Assembly: GCF_011388195.1 (NCBI RefSeq) | Contig: NZ_CP049990.1 | Span: forward strand, 1,364,001-1,428,000 | Origin: Pusillimonas sp. DMV24BSW_D | Lineage (GTDB): Bacteria > Pseudomonadota > Gammaproteobacteria > Burkholderiales > Burkholderiaceae_B | Length of the DNA: 64,000 nt | Reading direction: 5' to 3' | Shown: piece by piece, positions 54,164 through 63,282 of the stretch | Position numbering within the stretch: position 1 is the first letter of the stretch | Layout of the letters: every line of letters starts with the position of its first letter | Translations under genes and position numbers: made by a program | The notes under the pieces: generated by a model | Databases searched by the model: none | What the model saw: only the letters and a program-made list of their open reading frames with translations | Told to the model about the DNA's origin: nothing

Positions 54164-54661
54164 TTAATGTAATTTTTTCGGGTCGCCTGATTGAACATGG
54201 AATGCGTCCTCGCCGTTATCCGGTTCATCGTCATCGTCGTCAGGCGCAGGTTCAGGTTCGTCGAGCTGGAATGGCAGTACCCCTTCAATTTCCAGGCTCC
54301 AGGCAATTTCATCGCCCTCATGATCCACTTTAATAAAGCGGATACCTTCGAGGTCGGACAATTGAATGGCCCATAAGAACTCGCATTCGTAGATATCGTT
54401 TTTACCGACGGTTAACCCGCCCTTATTACCCAAAATGCGCGCTTTCTTTCCGCCGATGGCAACATTGACACCGTCTTCATCGGTTTCGTCTTTCCCTAGT
54501 GGAATCCCGAAAATCACCCATTCAAAGCCGGTTTCCTCAGCGTCAATGAGCTCAGCAAGCACGGGCTTGCCAATATAAGCACTCAGGGCGTCGGCTGTGC
54601 GGCCGAGTTTGTCGAGTTCTTCTTGGGTGAAAACAAGGGGCGCCGGCGCGCTGGATGTCAT
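54164..54661 (-). CDS. Conserved-looking protein with acidic C-terminus, unknown
   Basis: 165 residues, not recognised. The N-terminal 120 residues look like a folded, mostly beta domain (FEWVIFGIPLGKDETDEDG, GVNVAIGGKKARILGNKGG). From about 133 the tail is very acidic and Pro-rich (EPEPAPDDDDDEPDNGED), probably disordered. No signal peptide or membrane segment. Alone, divergent from ettA by 150 bases, and ending at the shared bidirectional terminator. Confidence 0.75.
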   Translation of the reverse strand: MTSSAPAPLVFTQEELDKLGRTADALSAYIGKPVLAELIDAEETGFEWVIFGIPLGKDETDEDGVNVAIGGKKARILGNKGGLTVGKNDIYECEFLWAIQLSDLEGIRFIKVDHEGDEIAWSLEIEGVLPFQLDEPEPAPDDDDDEPDNGEDAFHVQSGDPKKLH

Positions 54662-54811
54662 AGCGATAACCTGTCTTTCGATTGCAAAGCTTTATTCTAG
54701 TTGATTAACCCGTCTTAACAAGAACGGCCTGTTTCTGTCATGGCTGCGGCTTTATTTTTCTTAACAGCCTACAATCGGGGTTTGTTATTTAACGGTTTTT
54801 GAATTCAAGGT

Positions 54812-56485
54812 ATGGCTCAATACGTTTACACCATGAATCGGGTCGGCAAAATTGTGCCCCCGAAGAAACAGATTTTGCGTGATATTTCCCTGTCGTTTTT
54901 TCCAGGTGCCAAAATTGGCGTGCTGGGCTTGAACGGCGCAGGTAAATCCACCTTGCTGAAAATCATGGCAGGTGTGGATAAAGAAATTGAGGGGGAGGCT
55001 ATCCCCATGCCGGGTATTAAAGTAGGGTATTTGCCTCAAGAGCCTCAACTCAATCCAGAGCACACGGTCAGGCAGGCGGTAGAAGAGGGCATTGGCGAAG
55101 TCTTTGAGGCACGTAAACGCCTCGATGAGGTTTACGCGGCCTATGCCGAGCCCGACGCCGACTTCGACGCATTGGCTGCCGAACAGGCGGAGTTGGAGGC
55201 GGTCATTGCGGCAGCTGCGTCCAGCGGTTCAGACGACATCGAAACTCAAATGGAAATCGCGGCCGACGCGTTACGTATACCCGCCTGGGATGCGCAAGTC
55301 GACAACCTGTCTGGAGGTGAAAAGCGCCGGGTGGCATTATGCCGTCTTTTGTTGTCCAAGCCCGATATGCTGTTGTTGGATGAGCCCACCAACCACCTGG
55401 ACGCGGAAAGTGTCGAATGGTTAGAAGTATTTTTGCGCAAATTCCCGGGTACAGTGGTGGCGGTTACTCATGATCGTTATTTCCTCGACAACGCGGCTGA
55501 GTGGATTCTGGAGCTCGACCGCGGGCATGGGATCCCCTGGAAAGGGAACTACAGTTCATGGCTTGAGCAAAAAGATGCACGTTTAAAGCAAGAAGAGGCT
55601 TCCGAGTCGGCACGCCAGCGCACCATCAAGAAAGAACTGGAATGGGTGCGACAAAACCCGAAAGGGCGTCAGGCAAAAGCTAAAGCACGTCTGGCAAGGT
55701 TTGAAGAGCTGTCTTCCCACGAATACCAGAAGCGCAACGAAACCCAGGAAATATTTATCCCCGTTGCCGAGCGTCTGGGTAACGAGGTGATTGAGTTCGA
55801 CGGCGTTAGCAAGGCTTTTGGAGATCGCCTGCTCATGGATAACTTGAGTTTCAAGGTTCCAGCCGGCGCAATTGTGGGTATTATCGGGCCCAATGGCGCT
55901 GGTAAGTCGACCCTGTTTCGCATGATTAGCGGGCGTGAACAACCCGATTCGGGCAATGTGAAAATTGGGCAAACGGTGAAGATTTCCCATGTGGATCAAT
56001 CGCGTGATGCATTACCCGATGATAAAACGGTATTTGATGCGCTGTCAGACGGTGCAGATCTAATCAACGTGGGTAAGTTTGAAATGTCGTCGCGCGCTTA
56101 TTTAGGGCGTTTTAATTTCCGTGGCGGCGATCAGAATAAACACGTTGGCAATTTGTCGGGTGGTGAGCGGGGCCGCTTCCATTTGGCTAAAACGCTTATC
56201 GCCGGCGGTAACGTACTATTGCTCGACGAACCGTCCAACGACCTGGATGTTGAAACACTGCGTGCGCTTGAGGACGCCCTGCTTGAGTTCGCCGGTACGG
56301 TCATGGTGATTAGCCACGATCGGTGGTTTCTCGACCGGATTGCAACGCATATTTTGGCATTCGAAGGTGATTCGCAAGTGGTCTTCTTCGATGGCAATTA
56401 CCAGGAGTATGAGGAAGATAAGCGTCGTCGATTGGGTGAAGAAGGTGCAAAGCCCAAGCGCATACGCTACAAATCGCTTAAGTGA
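54812..56485 (+). CDS. ettA: Energy-dependent translational throttle protein EttA (ABC-F)
   Basis: 557-residue soluble ABC-F ATPase that binds the ribosomal E site and gates the first peptide bond according to ATP/ADP ratio. Two ABC modules: Walker A GLNGAGKSTLLKI and GPNGAGKSTLFRM; signatures NLSGGEKRRVALC and NLSGGERGRFHLA; Walker B LLLDEPTNHLDAESVEW and LLLDEPSNDLDVETL. The linker contains the P-site-tRNA-contacting region with RLKQEEASESARQRTIKKEL. Length and motifs match EttA well. AAGG lies before the ATG at 54812. Alone on the plus strand. Confidence 0.95.
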   Translation: MAQYVYTMNRVGKIVPPKKQILRDISLSFFPGAKIGVLGLNGAGKSTLLKIMAGVDKEIEGEAIPMPGIKVGYLPQEPQLNPEHTVRQAVEEGIGEVFEARKRLDEVYAAYAEPDADFDALAAEQAELEAVIAAAASSGSDDIETQMEIAADALRIPAWDAQVDNLSGGEKRRVALCRLLLSKPDMLLLDEPTNHLDAESVEWLEVFLRKFPGTVVAVTHDRYFLDNAAEWILELDRGHGIPWKGNYSSWLEQKDARLKQEEASESARQRTIKKELEWVRQNPKGRQAKAKARLARFEELSSHEYQKRNETQEIFIPVAERLGNEVIEFDGVSKAFGDRLLMDNLSFKVPAGAIVGIIGPNGAGKSTLFRMISGREQPDSGNVKIGQTVKISHVDQSRDALPDDKTVFDALSDGADLINVGKFEMSSRAYLGRFNFRGGDQNKHVGNLSGGERGRFHLAKTLIAGGNVLLLDEPSNDLDVETLRALEDALLEFAGTVMVISHDRWFLDRIATHILAFEGDSQVVFFDGNYQEYEEDKRRRLGEEGAKPKRIRYKSLK

Positions 56486-56639
56486 GTTGTTACAAAATGC
56501 GTGTCTAAAATACGTTTTTCATGGTGGGTTTGTTTATATTAAGATACATTATTTGCGTCTCTTAACAACGCCCATGGCCATATTTTGGCAATCTGAACCC
56601 ATCGCATTTGCGTTTGTTATTCATAAATTGGAGGGATCC

Positions 56640-56870
56640 ATGCAATACAAGAAATTCAGTAAATTGGCTGCAGTGATGGTTTTTGCCGGGGCGATGGCCG
56701 GCTGTTCAACCTGGGACAACATGACCGGTCGTGAAAAAGCTGCCGTAACCGGTGCAGGTGTGGGTGGCGTAGTTGGCGCTGCTGCTACAGGCGGCGGTGT
56801 GTTGGGTACGGTCGGTGGTGCCGCAATTGGTGGTGTAGTTGGTGATCAAATCGGCAAGCACAACGATTAA
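56640..56870 (+). CDS. Glycine-zipper lipoprotein (OsmB-like)
   Basis: 76-residue lipoprotein. The start MQYKKFSKLAAVMVFAGAMA runs into lipobox AGC, with the lipidated cysteine at about residue 22. The mature part is Gly/Ala/Val-rich with repeating GxxxG-like spacing (AGVGGVVGAAATGGGVLGTV), a glycine-zipper membrane element as in OsmB and SlyB-like proteins. The ATG at 56640 is preceded by GGAGG; the frame upstream to 56340 lies in the end of ettA and is not used. Usually envelope stress-related; here inferred. Confidence 0.85.
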   Translation: MQYKKFSKLAAVMVFAGAMAGCSTWDNMTGREKAAVTGAGVGGVVGAAATGGGVLGTVGGAAIGGVVGDQIGKHND

Positions 56871-56901
56871 TTATTCGGCTCGCGCAAAGTAGTTAATTAA
56901 A

Positions 56902-56939
56902 TGAAACGGCCCCTGCACTTATGTGCAGGGGCCGTTTCA
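56902..56939. terminator. Long hairpin terminator between convergent genes
   Basis: 17-bp perfect stem TGAAACGGCCCCTGCAC (56902-56918) / GTGCAGGGGCCGTTTCA (56923-56939), loop TTAT. No immediate U-tract, though CTTTTTC follows 9 bases later. Lies between the lipoprotein gene and minE and probably serves both directions. Confidence 0.7.
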
Positions 56940-56972
56940 CTTCGCCTTTTTCACGTACTATCTGGCTGAGGG

Positions 56973-57242
56973 TTACGCGCGTCGGTTGTCCATTTGAGGC
57001 ATTTCGATTTTTACCTCAAGGACTTCCAGCGAGTCGTGACGATCGAGGTTAACCTTGATGTCGTCGGGCTGAATTTTCACATATTTGGAGATGACGTCCA
57101 CCAATTCTTTTTGCAGTTCGGGCAGAAAATCCGGGGCGGCGCTGTTTCCGCCGCGCTCATTAATAAGAATAAGCTGCAAACGGTCTTTGGCGACACTGGC
57201 CGAGGTTTTTTTCTGCCCCAATAAAAATGAAAGAAACGACAT
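56973..57242 (-). CDS. minE: Cell-division topological specificity factor MinE
   Basis: 89 residues. Binds MinD at the membrane, stimulates its ATPase and sets up the pole-to-pole Min oscillation that keeps division at mid-cell. N-terminal [20 protein letters not shown] membrane-targeting part, the MinD-contact segment [15 protein letters not shown], and the dimer domain with VKIEMPQM at the end. One base after minD, cotranscribed. Confidence 0.95.
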   Translation of the reverse strand: MSFLSFLLGQKKTSASVAKDRLQLILINERGGNSAAPDFLPELQKELVDVISKYVKIQPDDIKVNLDRHDSLEVLEVKIEMPQMDNRRA

Positions 57243-57243
57243 A

Positions 57244-58059
57244 TTACTTACCCCCGAACAGACGCTTGAGCAGGCCGGGTTTTTCGTAGTCGGTAAAGCG
57301 TAACGGACGTTCTTCGCCTAAATAACGTGCCACGACGTCTTGGTAGGCTTCAGAAACGTCGCTACCACGAACATGAATGGCCGGTATACCTTGATTTGAC
57401 GCCTGCAAGACTGATTCTGATTCAGGCACGACTCCTAAAAGCTTAATGCGCAGAATATCCTCGATGTCTTGCAACGACAGCATTTCTCCGTCTGAAACGC
57501 GTTTTGGGTTGTAACGCGTTAGCAACAGGTATTCTTTAATAGGATCTTCGCTATGGATGGCGCGATGCGATTTGGATGAAAGGATGCCCAGAATACGATC
57601 GGAGTCGCGCACTGACGAAACTTCCGGGTTGGTGACGACGAGGGCATCGTCGGCGAAATAGGAAGCCATAAGCGCGCCTGTTTCAATACCCGCGGGGGAG
57701 TCGCACACGATGTATTCGAAGCCCATATGTTTGAGTTCGTTCAACGTTTTTTCGACACCTTCGCGGGTTAAAGCATCTTTGTCGCGTGTTTGGGATGCGG
57801 GCAAAATGTAAAGATTTTCAATTTGCTTGTCGCGGATAAGGGCCTGTTTCAGTGTCGCTTCGCCTTGAATAACATTGACGAAATCATAGACAACCCGTCG
57901 TTCGCAACCCATAATCAAATCCAGGTTTCGAAGGCCGACGTCGAAGTCGATAACGACGGTTTTAAACCCGCGCATGGCCAGGCCGGAGGAGAAGCTGGCA
58001 CTGGTGGTTGTTTTGCCCACACCGCCTTTGCCGGATGTCACTACAACAATTCGCGCCAT
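57244..58059 (-). CDS. minD: Septum-site-determining ATPase MinD
   Basis: 271-residue deviant-Walker-A ATPase: [15 protein letters not shown] with the signature lysine of ParA/MinD proteins. D-containing motif [19 protein letters not shown] and [20 protein letters not shown] follow. The C-terminus is the amphipathic membrane-targeting helix ([13 protein letters not shown]). Recruits MinC to the membrane to inhibit FtsZ. Located 78 bases after minC and 1 base before minE. Confidence 0.97.
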   Translation of the reverse strand: MARIVVVTSGKGGVGKTTTSASFSSGLAMRGFKTVVIDFDVGLRNLDLIMGCERRVVYDFVNVIQGEATLKQALIRDKQIENLYILPASQTRDKDALTREGVEKTLNELKHMGFEYIVCDSPAGIETGALMASYFADDALVVTNPEVSSVRDSDRILGILSSKSHRAIHSEDPIKEYLLLTRYNPKRVSDGEMLSLQDIEDILRIKLLGVVPESESVLQASNQGIPAIHVRGSDVSEAYQDVVARYLGEERPLRFTDYEKPGLLKRLFGGK

Positions 58060-58137
58060 GACGATATTTTTCCTTTATGTTGGATAGAGTAAATCACGTA
58101 ATCGTATAGCAAAACAGCTATAAAAAGGTAACCGGGT

Positions 58138-58935
58138 TTAGCCTTTTGAATCCAGCGGCAAAATATCCAGCTTATCGCTTTGCAACTGAACGATGGCCGG
58201 CTTGTTGCGAACACTGGCCTCCAGTTCGGCTTCTATGACTCGATAAACTCCGGCTACCGCCAGGAGTTCTGGATCGAGCTGCGTAGCGAAAATTCGTGCG
58301 TTGGTATCGCCACGGGCACCGGCCATGGCTTTGCCTCTTAGGGGGCCGTAAACATGGATATTGCCGTCGGCAATGACTTCCGCACCTTGGCTTACCATGC
58401 CTACCACAATGAGGTCGCCGCCTTTTGCGTAAATGCGCTGTCCCGATCTCAGGGGGCGGTCTATCACCATGGTGGTGGACGCAGGTTCAATGTTTTCTTT
58501 GGGTGTCGAGGCCGGAACGGCATCTGTTTTACCGGCCATTGAGTCGATGGTTTGCGTGGCATTGGAACTTGAGTTCGGGCTCGTGTTTGCCGGCGCAACA
58601 TTTTTGGAAGGTGCATTCGACAAGTCGACAGCCGTTAAGCCCTCACGTAGCGCCGATTCCAGATTCTTGTCGTTGGCCATCACGCCGATTGGCGATAATT
58701 TGTGTGCCCGAAGGGCTTTCAGCAGTGCCTTCCAGTTAATATTTTCCGTCAGGGCGGTTGCATCAATGACAATTGCTTCATTTTCGAAAAATGCACCGGC
58801 GTCTTTCATGCGCTGATCCAGCGCGTTAGTGAGCGCGTTGAGGTCGGCACTGTGCAGCACCACACGAATGGCATACAGTGTTGCGCTTTTGAAGTCGAGC
58901 GCGCTGAGATCGGGTTTTGAGGAAGAGTCGCTCAC
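58138..58935 (-). CDS. minC: Septum-site-determining inhibitor MinC
   Basis: 265-residue FtsZ-polymerisation inhibitor activated by MinD. N-terminal domain (about 1-105) with [20 protein letters not shown], a Ser/Thr/Asn-rich linker (~110-155, longer than in E. coli), and the C-terminal beta-helix domain with [20 protein letters not shown] and [19 protein letters not shown]. The start is GTG 58935 (reading [13 protein letters not shown] before initiation), with no good Shine-Dalgarno. 66 bases after glnS on the same strand, so glnS-minCDE may be one unit. Confidence 0.94.
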   Translation of the reverse strand: MSDSSSKPDLSALDFKSATLYAIRVVLHSADLNALTNALDQRMKDAGAFFENEAIVIDATALTENINWKALLKALRAHKLSPIGVMANDKNLESALREGLTAVDLSNAPSKNVAPANTSPNSSSNATQTIDSMAGKTDAVPASTPKENIEPASTTMVIDRPLRSGQRIYAKGGDLIVVGMVSQGAEVIADGNIHVYGPLRGKAMAGARGDTNARIFATQLDPELLAVAGVYRVIEAELEASVRNKPAIVQLQSDKLDILPLDSKG

Positions 58936-59001
58936 GGAATTCAGAACAGTTTATAAGGGATGGGCGCTATTGTGCCTTTCAGCGCGTTGCGTTGCAATAT
59001 T

Positions 59002-60759
59002 TCACACCCATGTGTCTTTTAAGGTAACGGCGCGGTTAAGAACCGGTTTTTCCGGGGTTGAGTCAACTTGATCGGCGACAAAATAACCCAAGCGTTCAAA
59101 TTGCCAGGTTTTCCCGGGGGCGGCAATGGTGCCGGGCTCAAGCCAGCCTTTGATTGTTTGACAAGAGTCTGGGTTCAAGGCCTCAAGAAAGTCTTTGTCG
59201 CCGGCATCGGGATGCGGATCTGCGAAAAGACGATCATACAGCCTTATTGTGGCGGGCACGGCATGCTCTACGCTGACCCAAGTAATATTGCCTTTGACTT
59301 TGACGGAAGACGCACCGGGCGTACCGCTTTTCGTATCGGGCAGGTACTCGGCGTGGACTTCAATAATGTTGCCGTCTTCGTCTTTCACACACCCCGTGCA
59401 AGTAACGATGTAGCCATATTTTAGCCGGACCGTATTTCCTGGGAAGAGCCGGAAATATTTCTTGGGCGGCTCTTCGCGAAAGTCGTCACGTTCAATCCAG
59501 AGTTCACGTGAGAAAGGGAACTCCCGTTGGCCGGCTTCGGGGTGATGTGGGTGCCGCGGGGCGTGGCACAGCTCGGTTTGATCTTCAGGGTAATTGGTAA
59601 TGATCAGCTTGACGGGGTCGAGAACGGCTACGCTGCGATCGGCGACAGGGTCGAGATCATCGCGCAATGCCTGTTCGAGTGTGCTGTAGTCAATACGGGA
59701 ATCGGCCTTGGAGACGCCAACGCGTTCAACAAACAAACGAATCGATGAAGGCGTATAACCGCGTCGGCGCAACCCGACCAAAGTCGGCATACGAGGGTCG
59801 TCCCAGCCTTGTACATGCCCTTCGCGCACCAACTGCAGGAGTTTACGTTTGCTAGTGATGACATAGTTCAGATTCAAACGGGCGAATTCGTACTGACGGG
59901 GCAAGGGTTCACCCAATTGGCCAAGTTCGGCCAGCCTGGCCAGAATCCAGTCGTAGAAGGGGCGCTGATCTTCAAACTCCAGCGTACAAATACTGTGTGT
60001 GATGCCTTCCAGCGCATCTTCCACAGGGTGGGCCCATGTGTACATGGGGTAAATACACCATTTATCGCCGGTACGATGATGTTTGGCGTGTCGGATGCGA
60101 TACAGAACGGGGTCGCGCATATTGATATTGGGCGAGCCCATATCAATTTTCGCGCGCAAAGCCATGCTGGCGTCGGGGTGTTTCCCGTCGCGCATTTCTT
60201 CCAGGCGTTGCAGTGATTCTTCAGCAGGTCTGTCGCGCCAGACCGAATTTTTGCCCTTCTCGGTGAGCGTTCCCCGGTTTTCGCGCATTTGTTCAGGGGT
60301 TTGCTCATCGACGTATGCGTAGCCGGCCTGGATCAAGGATTGGGCGAAAGCGTACATGGTGTCGAAGTAGTCGCTGGCGTAATAAAGGTTTGTTTCACCT
60401 TCGTATTGCCAGTTGAAACCCAACCATTTCACCGTATCAATAATCGATTGAACGTACTCGTCGTCTTCTTTTTCCGGGTTTGTGTCGTCGAAACGCAGAT
60501 GACAAGTGCCTTGGTAGTCGCGTGCCAGGCCAAAGTTCAGACAGATACTTTTTGCGTGGCCAATATGCAAATAGCCGTTGGGCTCGGGAGGGAAGCGGGT
60601 ACGGATTTTGGCCGGGTCGGGTGTGCCGTTTTGTTGTACCGATAACGGACCCGGGCGTCCGGCCCAGCGTTTACCTGCAAAACGGTTGGCTGCGAGGTCG
60701 TTTTCAATAATCGTGCGCAGGAAATTAGAGCTGGGAGTGGAGCTGGATTCCGTGGTCAT
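59002..60759 (-). CDS. glnS: Glutaminyl-tRNA synthetase
   Basis: 585-residue class I synthetase charging tRNA-Gln. The HIGH motif is in FPPEPNGYLHIGHAKSI; KLNYVITSKRKLLQLVR-like NYVITSKRKLLQLV carries the KMSKS-equivalent; QRPFYDWILARL and the C-terminal beta-barrel half follow. Its presence shows that Gln-tRNA is made directly in this lineage, at least in part. A Ser/Thr-rich 10-residue N-terminus precedes the core. Divergent from the bd-like operon with 124 bases between the starts. Confidence 0.97.
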   Translation of the reverse strand: MTTESSSTPSSNFLRTIIENDLAANRFAGKRWAGRPGPLSVQQNGTPDPAKIRTRFPPEPNGYLHIGHAKSICLNFGLARDYQGTCHLRFDDTNPEKEDDEYVQSIIDTVKWLGFNWQYEGETNLYYASDYFDTMYAFAQSLIQAGYAYVDEQTPEQMRENRGTLTEKGKNSVWRDRPAEESLQRLEEMRDGKHPDASMALRAKIDMGSPNINMRDPVLYRIRHAKHHRTGDKWCIYPMYTWAHPVEDALEGITHSICTLEFEDQRPFYDWILARLAELGQLGEPLPRQYEFARLNLNYVITSKRKLLQLVREGHVQGWDDPRMPTLVGLRRRGYTPSSIRLFVERVGVSKADSRIDYSTLEQALRDDLDPVADRSVAVLDPVKLIITNYPEDQTELCHAPRHPHHPEAGQREFPFSRELWIERDDFREEPPKKYFRLFPGNTVRLKYGYIVTCTGCVKDEDGNIIEVHAEYLPDTKSGTPGASSVKVKGNITWVSVEHAVPATIRLYDRLFADPHPDAGDKDFLEALNPDSCQTIKGWLEPGTIAAPGKTWQFERLGYFVADQVDSTPEKPVLNRAVTLKDTWV

Positions 60760-60883
60760 AAGGTCGAAAGCTAATACGAGAGAGTCAATACAATATTAAA
60801 AGAGCATTTTGCCATGATCTGCACCATTTGCCTGTGAGAGAGTCCGCGGTTAGCATTATGTGGCACATTATTCGCGGGATTCT

Positions 60884-62227
60884 ATGACGAACTCACCCCT
60901 TTGGTTGGCGCAAATCCAATTTTTCACCAGCTTAGGCTTCCTTTCTTTGTTCCTGCTGCTTGAGTTGGGGTTGGCATGGTTGCTGGTTTATTTTAAGTTG
61001 CGGGCGGTGTCGCCGGGCCAACGCGTTTGCTTTATTCAAGCATACCGTTTCTGGGCGCGTATTTTTGCACTGACTAGTATTTTAGCGCTGGCGGCGGGGT
61101 TTCCCGTGCTTATTCAACTGGGTACGTTGTGGCCGGGGCTCATGGCCCGCATCGGCGAGGTGGCCGGGCCCTTGCTTGCGGCGGCGGTGTTAACCACTTT
61201 CATCATGAAATCCTGCTTTTTGGGCGCGATGCTTTTCGGACAGCGTCGTATGTCGGATCGTGCGCATACGTTAGTCGTCGTCATGGTTGCCTGTGGGACG
61301 TCTTTAGCGCTGTTTTGGGTCCTGGCGTTATTTGCCTGGATGCAAGCGCCGGCGGGTGGGCAGTTCCTTGAGGGCCGGTATCAGGTGACGAGTTGGTTCG
61401 ACGCGCTTTTTAGCCCGTTTCTGTTCACTTTTGTATGGATGACCTTAGCGTTGGCTTTGTTTGGCGCGGCGTTCATGATGATCGGAGTGACGGCTCGGCA
61501 ATCGTTGTGGCAGCCTGTTGACGATAGTCACAGGCAAGTGTTTCGCACGGGGTTGTTTGCCGCCGTGCTGTCGTCAACGTGCCTGATCGGTGCGTTGGGT
61601 GTTTATAGCCAACAGGTGGCTGAACTTCAACCTGGAAAAGCAGCGGCAACCGCCGCGTACTGGCAAACTGGAACGCGTCCCGATATGGCATTGTTCGGCT
61701 GGCCTTCGGAAGCACAACAAATAACGCGTGGTGCGCTGGCGATCCCCAGTCTGGGACGATTTGCCTTGGGGCGTGATGAAATGGGCAGAGCAGTTGGGTT
61801 GGATGAGTTTGCCGGCATGCATGCGCCGGTCGCTCTAACTTTCTGGTCATGGCGCTTTTTAATTTTGGTTGTTGTTTTGGCTTGGGTGCTTGGAGTGTGG
61901 TTTTTGTTCAGGTTGCGTCGAAAATCGTTTGATATTTCGGCCATTTCGCAGCGAATGCGCCGTGGTTTTAGTGGTCTGACTTATCTTGGGTTGCCTGTAT
62001 TTGTGTTTTGGTTGGCTTATGTATGGTTTGGCCAACTGCCCTATGCGGTCAACGGCAGTGTGACAACAACCGAAATTCTGACCGTTACCGGTGCCGGCGA
62101 AATTTTTGCCGGGTTACTGGCTTATAGCGCAGTGTACGTGCTGTTTTTTGTGGCATTTATTCGACTCGTACGGTATTTCATGCGATATGGGGTTATTCCG
62201 GTTGGGCGTCAAAGGGGCAGGGCATGA
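60884..62227 (+). CDS. Cytochrome-bd-like subunit I lacking all known haem ligands
   Basis: 447-residue membrane protein, about nine transmembrane segments, homologous to CydA/CioA over its whole length by gapless comparison with remembered family motifs. The family's haem-ligand positions are all changed (E. coli numbering first): H19 to L20, E99 to A101, E107 to K109, H186 to M186 (W185 adjacent), M393 to L326. Only three His remain, none in a membrane segment. In the quinol loop K252 persists (QPGK), E257 is Ala; GRQPW reads GQLPY. So it is a bd-type fold, probably without haem or quinol oxidase activity. ATG 60884 is preferred; GTG 60860 is possible. Its stop overlaps subunit II (ATGA). 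Confidence 0.8.
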   Translation: MTNSPLWLAQIQFFTSLGFLSLFLLLELGLAWLLVYFKLRAVSPGQRVCFIQAYRFWARIFALTSILALAAGFPVLIQLGTLWPGLMARIGEVAGPLLAAAVLTTFIMKSCFLGAMLFGQRRMSDRAHTLVVVMVACGTSLALFWVLALFAWMQAPAGGQFLEGRYQVTSWFDALFSPFLFTFVWMTLALALFGAAFMMIGVTARQSLWQPVDDSHRQVFRTGLFAAVLSSTCLIGALGVYSQQVAELQPGKAAATAAYWQTGTRPDMALFGWPSEAQQITRGALAIPSLGRFALGRDEMGRAVGLDEFAGMHAPVALTFWSWRFLILVVVLAWVLGVWFLFRLRRKSFDISAISQRMRRGFSGLTYLGLPVFVFWLAYVWFGQLPYAVNGSVTTTEILTVTGAGEIFAGLLAYSAVYVLFFVAFIRLVRYFMRYGVIPVGRQRGRA

Positions 62228-63282
62228 TTGATTCTTTGGTTGCGTTGTTGGGTTTGCAAGCCCACGACCCCCATTTTTGGATGCCGTTGGCGTTCATGTT
62301 CCTGTTCTTCGCACTTGTTGTTGCAGGCACCGTCCTTGATGGTTTCGATATTGGCGTTGGTTGCCTTGTTCCCTTCGCATCACCCGTTTTGCGTATGCGG
62401 ATGTTGGCATTGCTAAGCCCTTGGCGCGACGCCAATGAGTTTTGGCTGTTGTTGGGCTTAACCTTGCTTGCGACCGCCTTCCCTTTGGCCTGGGAGGTGG
62501 TCATGGGGCAGTTGTACGTCCCGCTAACGTTGCTGGGGTTGGGCGTTTTTATGCGTTCGGCCGCATTTGAATTGCGTTTACGCTCACCGATTGCGTCTCA
62601 AAACGGTTGGGCGCTGGTGTTTGCCGTGGGTTCGTGGATGACCGCGTTGGCGCATGGTTATTTGCTTGGGCAAATCGTCACTGGCTACGAGTCGGGAGCA
62701 GGCTATGTCAGCTATGCGGGGTTTGTGGCGCTTTGTGCGGTCGCCGCGTATAGCTTGTTGGGCGCTGCGTGGCTCATGATGCGTGAGCCGGGCGAGCTGC
62801 GTGTAAGGGCGGCGTATTGGGGGCGTCAGGCAGTGCGCTGGGCGGCTGCGGGTGCGGTCGCTGTGTCACTGGTACTTGCGTTTGCCAACACGGGGGTGTT
62901 TTTGCGCTGGACGTCAGGGTCGCAATGGTTGGTAATCGTCTTGCTTTGGGTTTGGATCCTGATCAGTTTCATGATTATTGAAATGATGCTGCAACGAACC
63001 ATTCATCGTAGTTATCGTCATGCCTGGCTGCCGTTCTTATTGGTTTTGCTGGTTTTCCTGATTACGTTGGGCGGTCTCGGGTATAGTTTTTTCCCTTATC
63101 TTGTCCTTGATAACGTCACCATCTGGGACGCCGCCGCCTCGGTGGATGCTTTACGGCTTATATTGGCGGCGGCTGTGATTGCTTTGCCGGTGGCGTTGAT
63201 TTTCAATATTTGGGTGTACTGGCGGATGTTTGGGGTGTCGCGTCCCCCTCAACCTCCGGCTTTTCGGCAACGGGCAAATTAA
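62224..63282 (+). CDS. Cytochrome-bd-like subunit II
   Basis: 352-residue membrane protein of the CydB family, about eight transmembrane segments. N-terminal AGTVLDGFDIGVGCLVPFAS keeps the DGFD motif. The PxWDGNxVW motif reads PWRDANEFW, with the first tryptophan moved and W57 replaced by Arg. The Arg of FMRSAAFELRLR is kept. It overlaps subunit I by four bases, so the pair are translated together as a complex. The last 80 bases overlap the end of the histidine kinase gene on the other strand. No CydX-like small gene is present between the two. Confidence 0.85.
   Translation: MIDSLVALLGLQAHDPHFWMPLAFMFLFFALVVAGTVLDGFDIGVGCLVPFASPVLRMRMLALLSPWRDANEFWLLLGLTLLATAFPLAWEVVMGQLYVPLTLLGLGVFMRSAAFELRLRSPIASQNGWALVFAVGSWMTALAHGYLLGQIVTGYESGAGYVSYAGFVALCAVAAYSLLGAAWLMMREPGELRVRAAYWGRQAVRWAAAGAVAVSLVLAFANTGVFLRWTSGSQWLVIVLLWVWILISFMIIEMMLQRTIHRSYRHAWLPFLLVLLVFLITLGGLGYSFFPYLVLDNVTIWDAAASVDALRLILAAAVIALPVALIFNIWVYWRMFGVSRPPQPPAFRQRAN

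Noticed and set aside
56340-56639. 100-codon extension of the lipoprotein frame into the ettA end
   Set aside because: Lies in ettA in a different frame; the ATG at 56640 has GGAGG and gives a clean lipoprotein signal.
60884-62227. Idea that the missing haem ligands of subunit I result from sequencing error or pseudogene decay
   Set aside because: Five separate positions are substituted while flanking residues stay aligned without gaps, both frames are intact, and gene overlap is kept.
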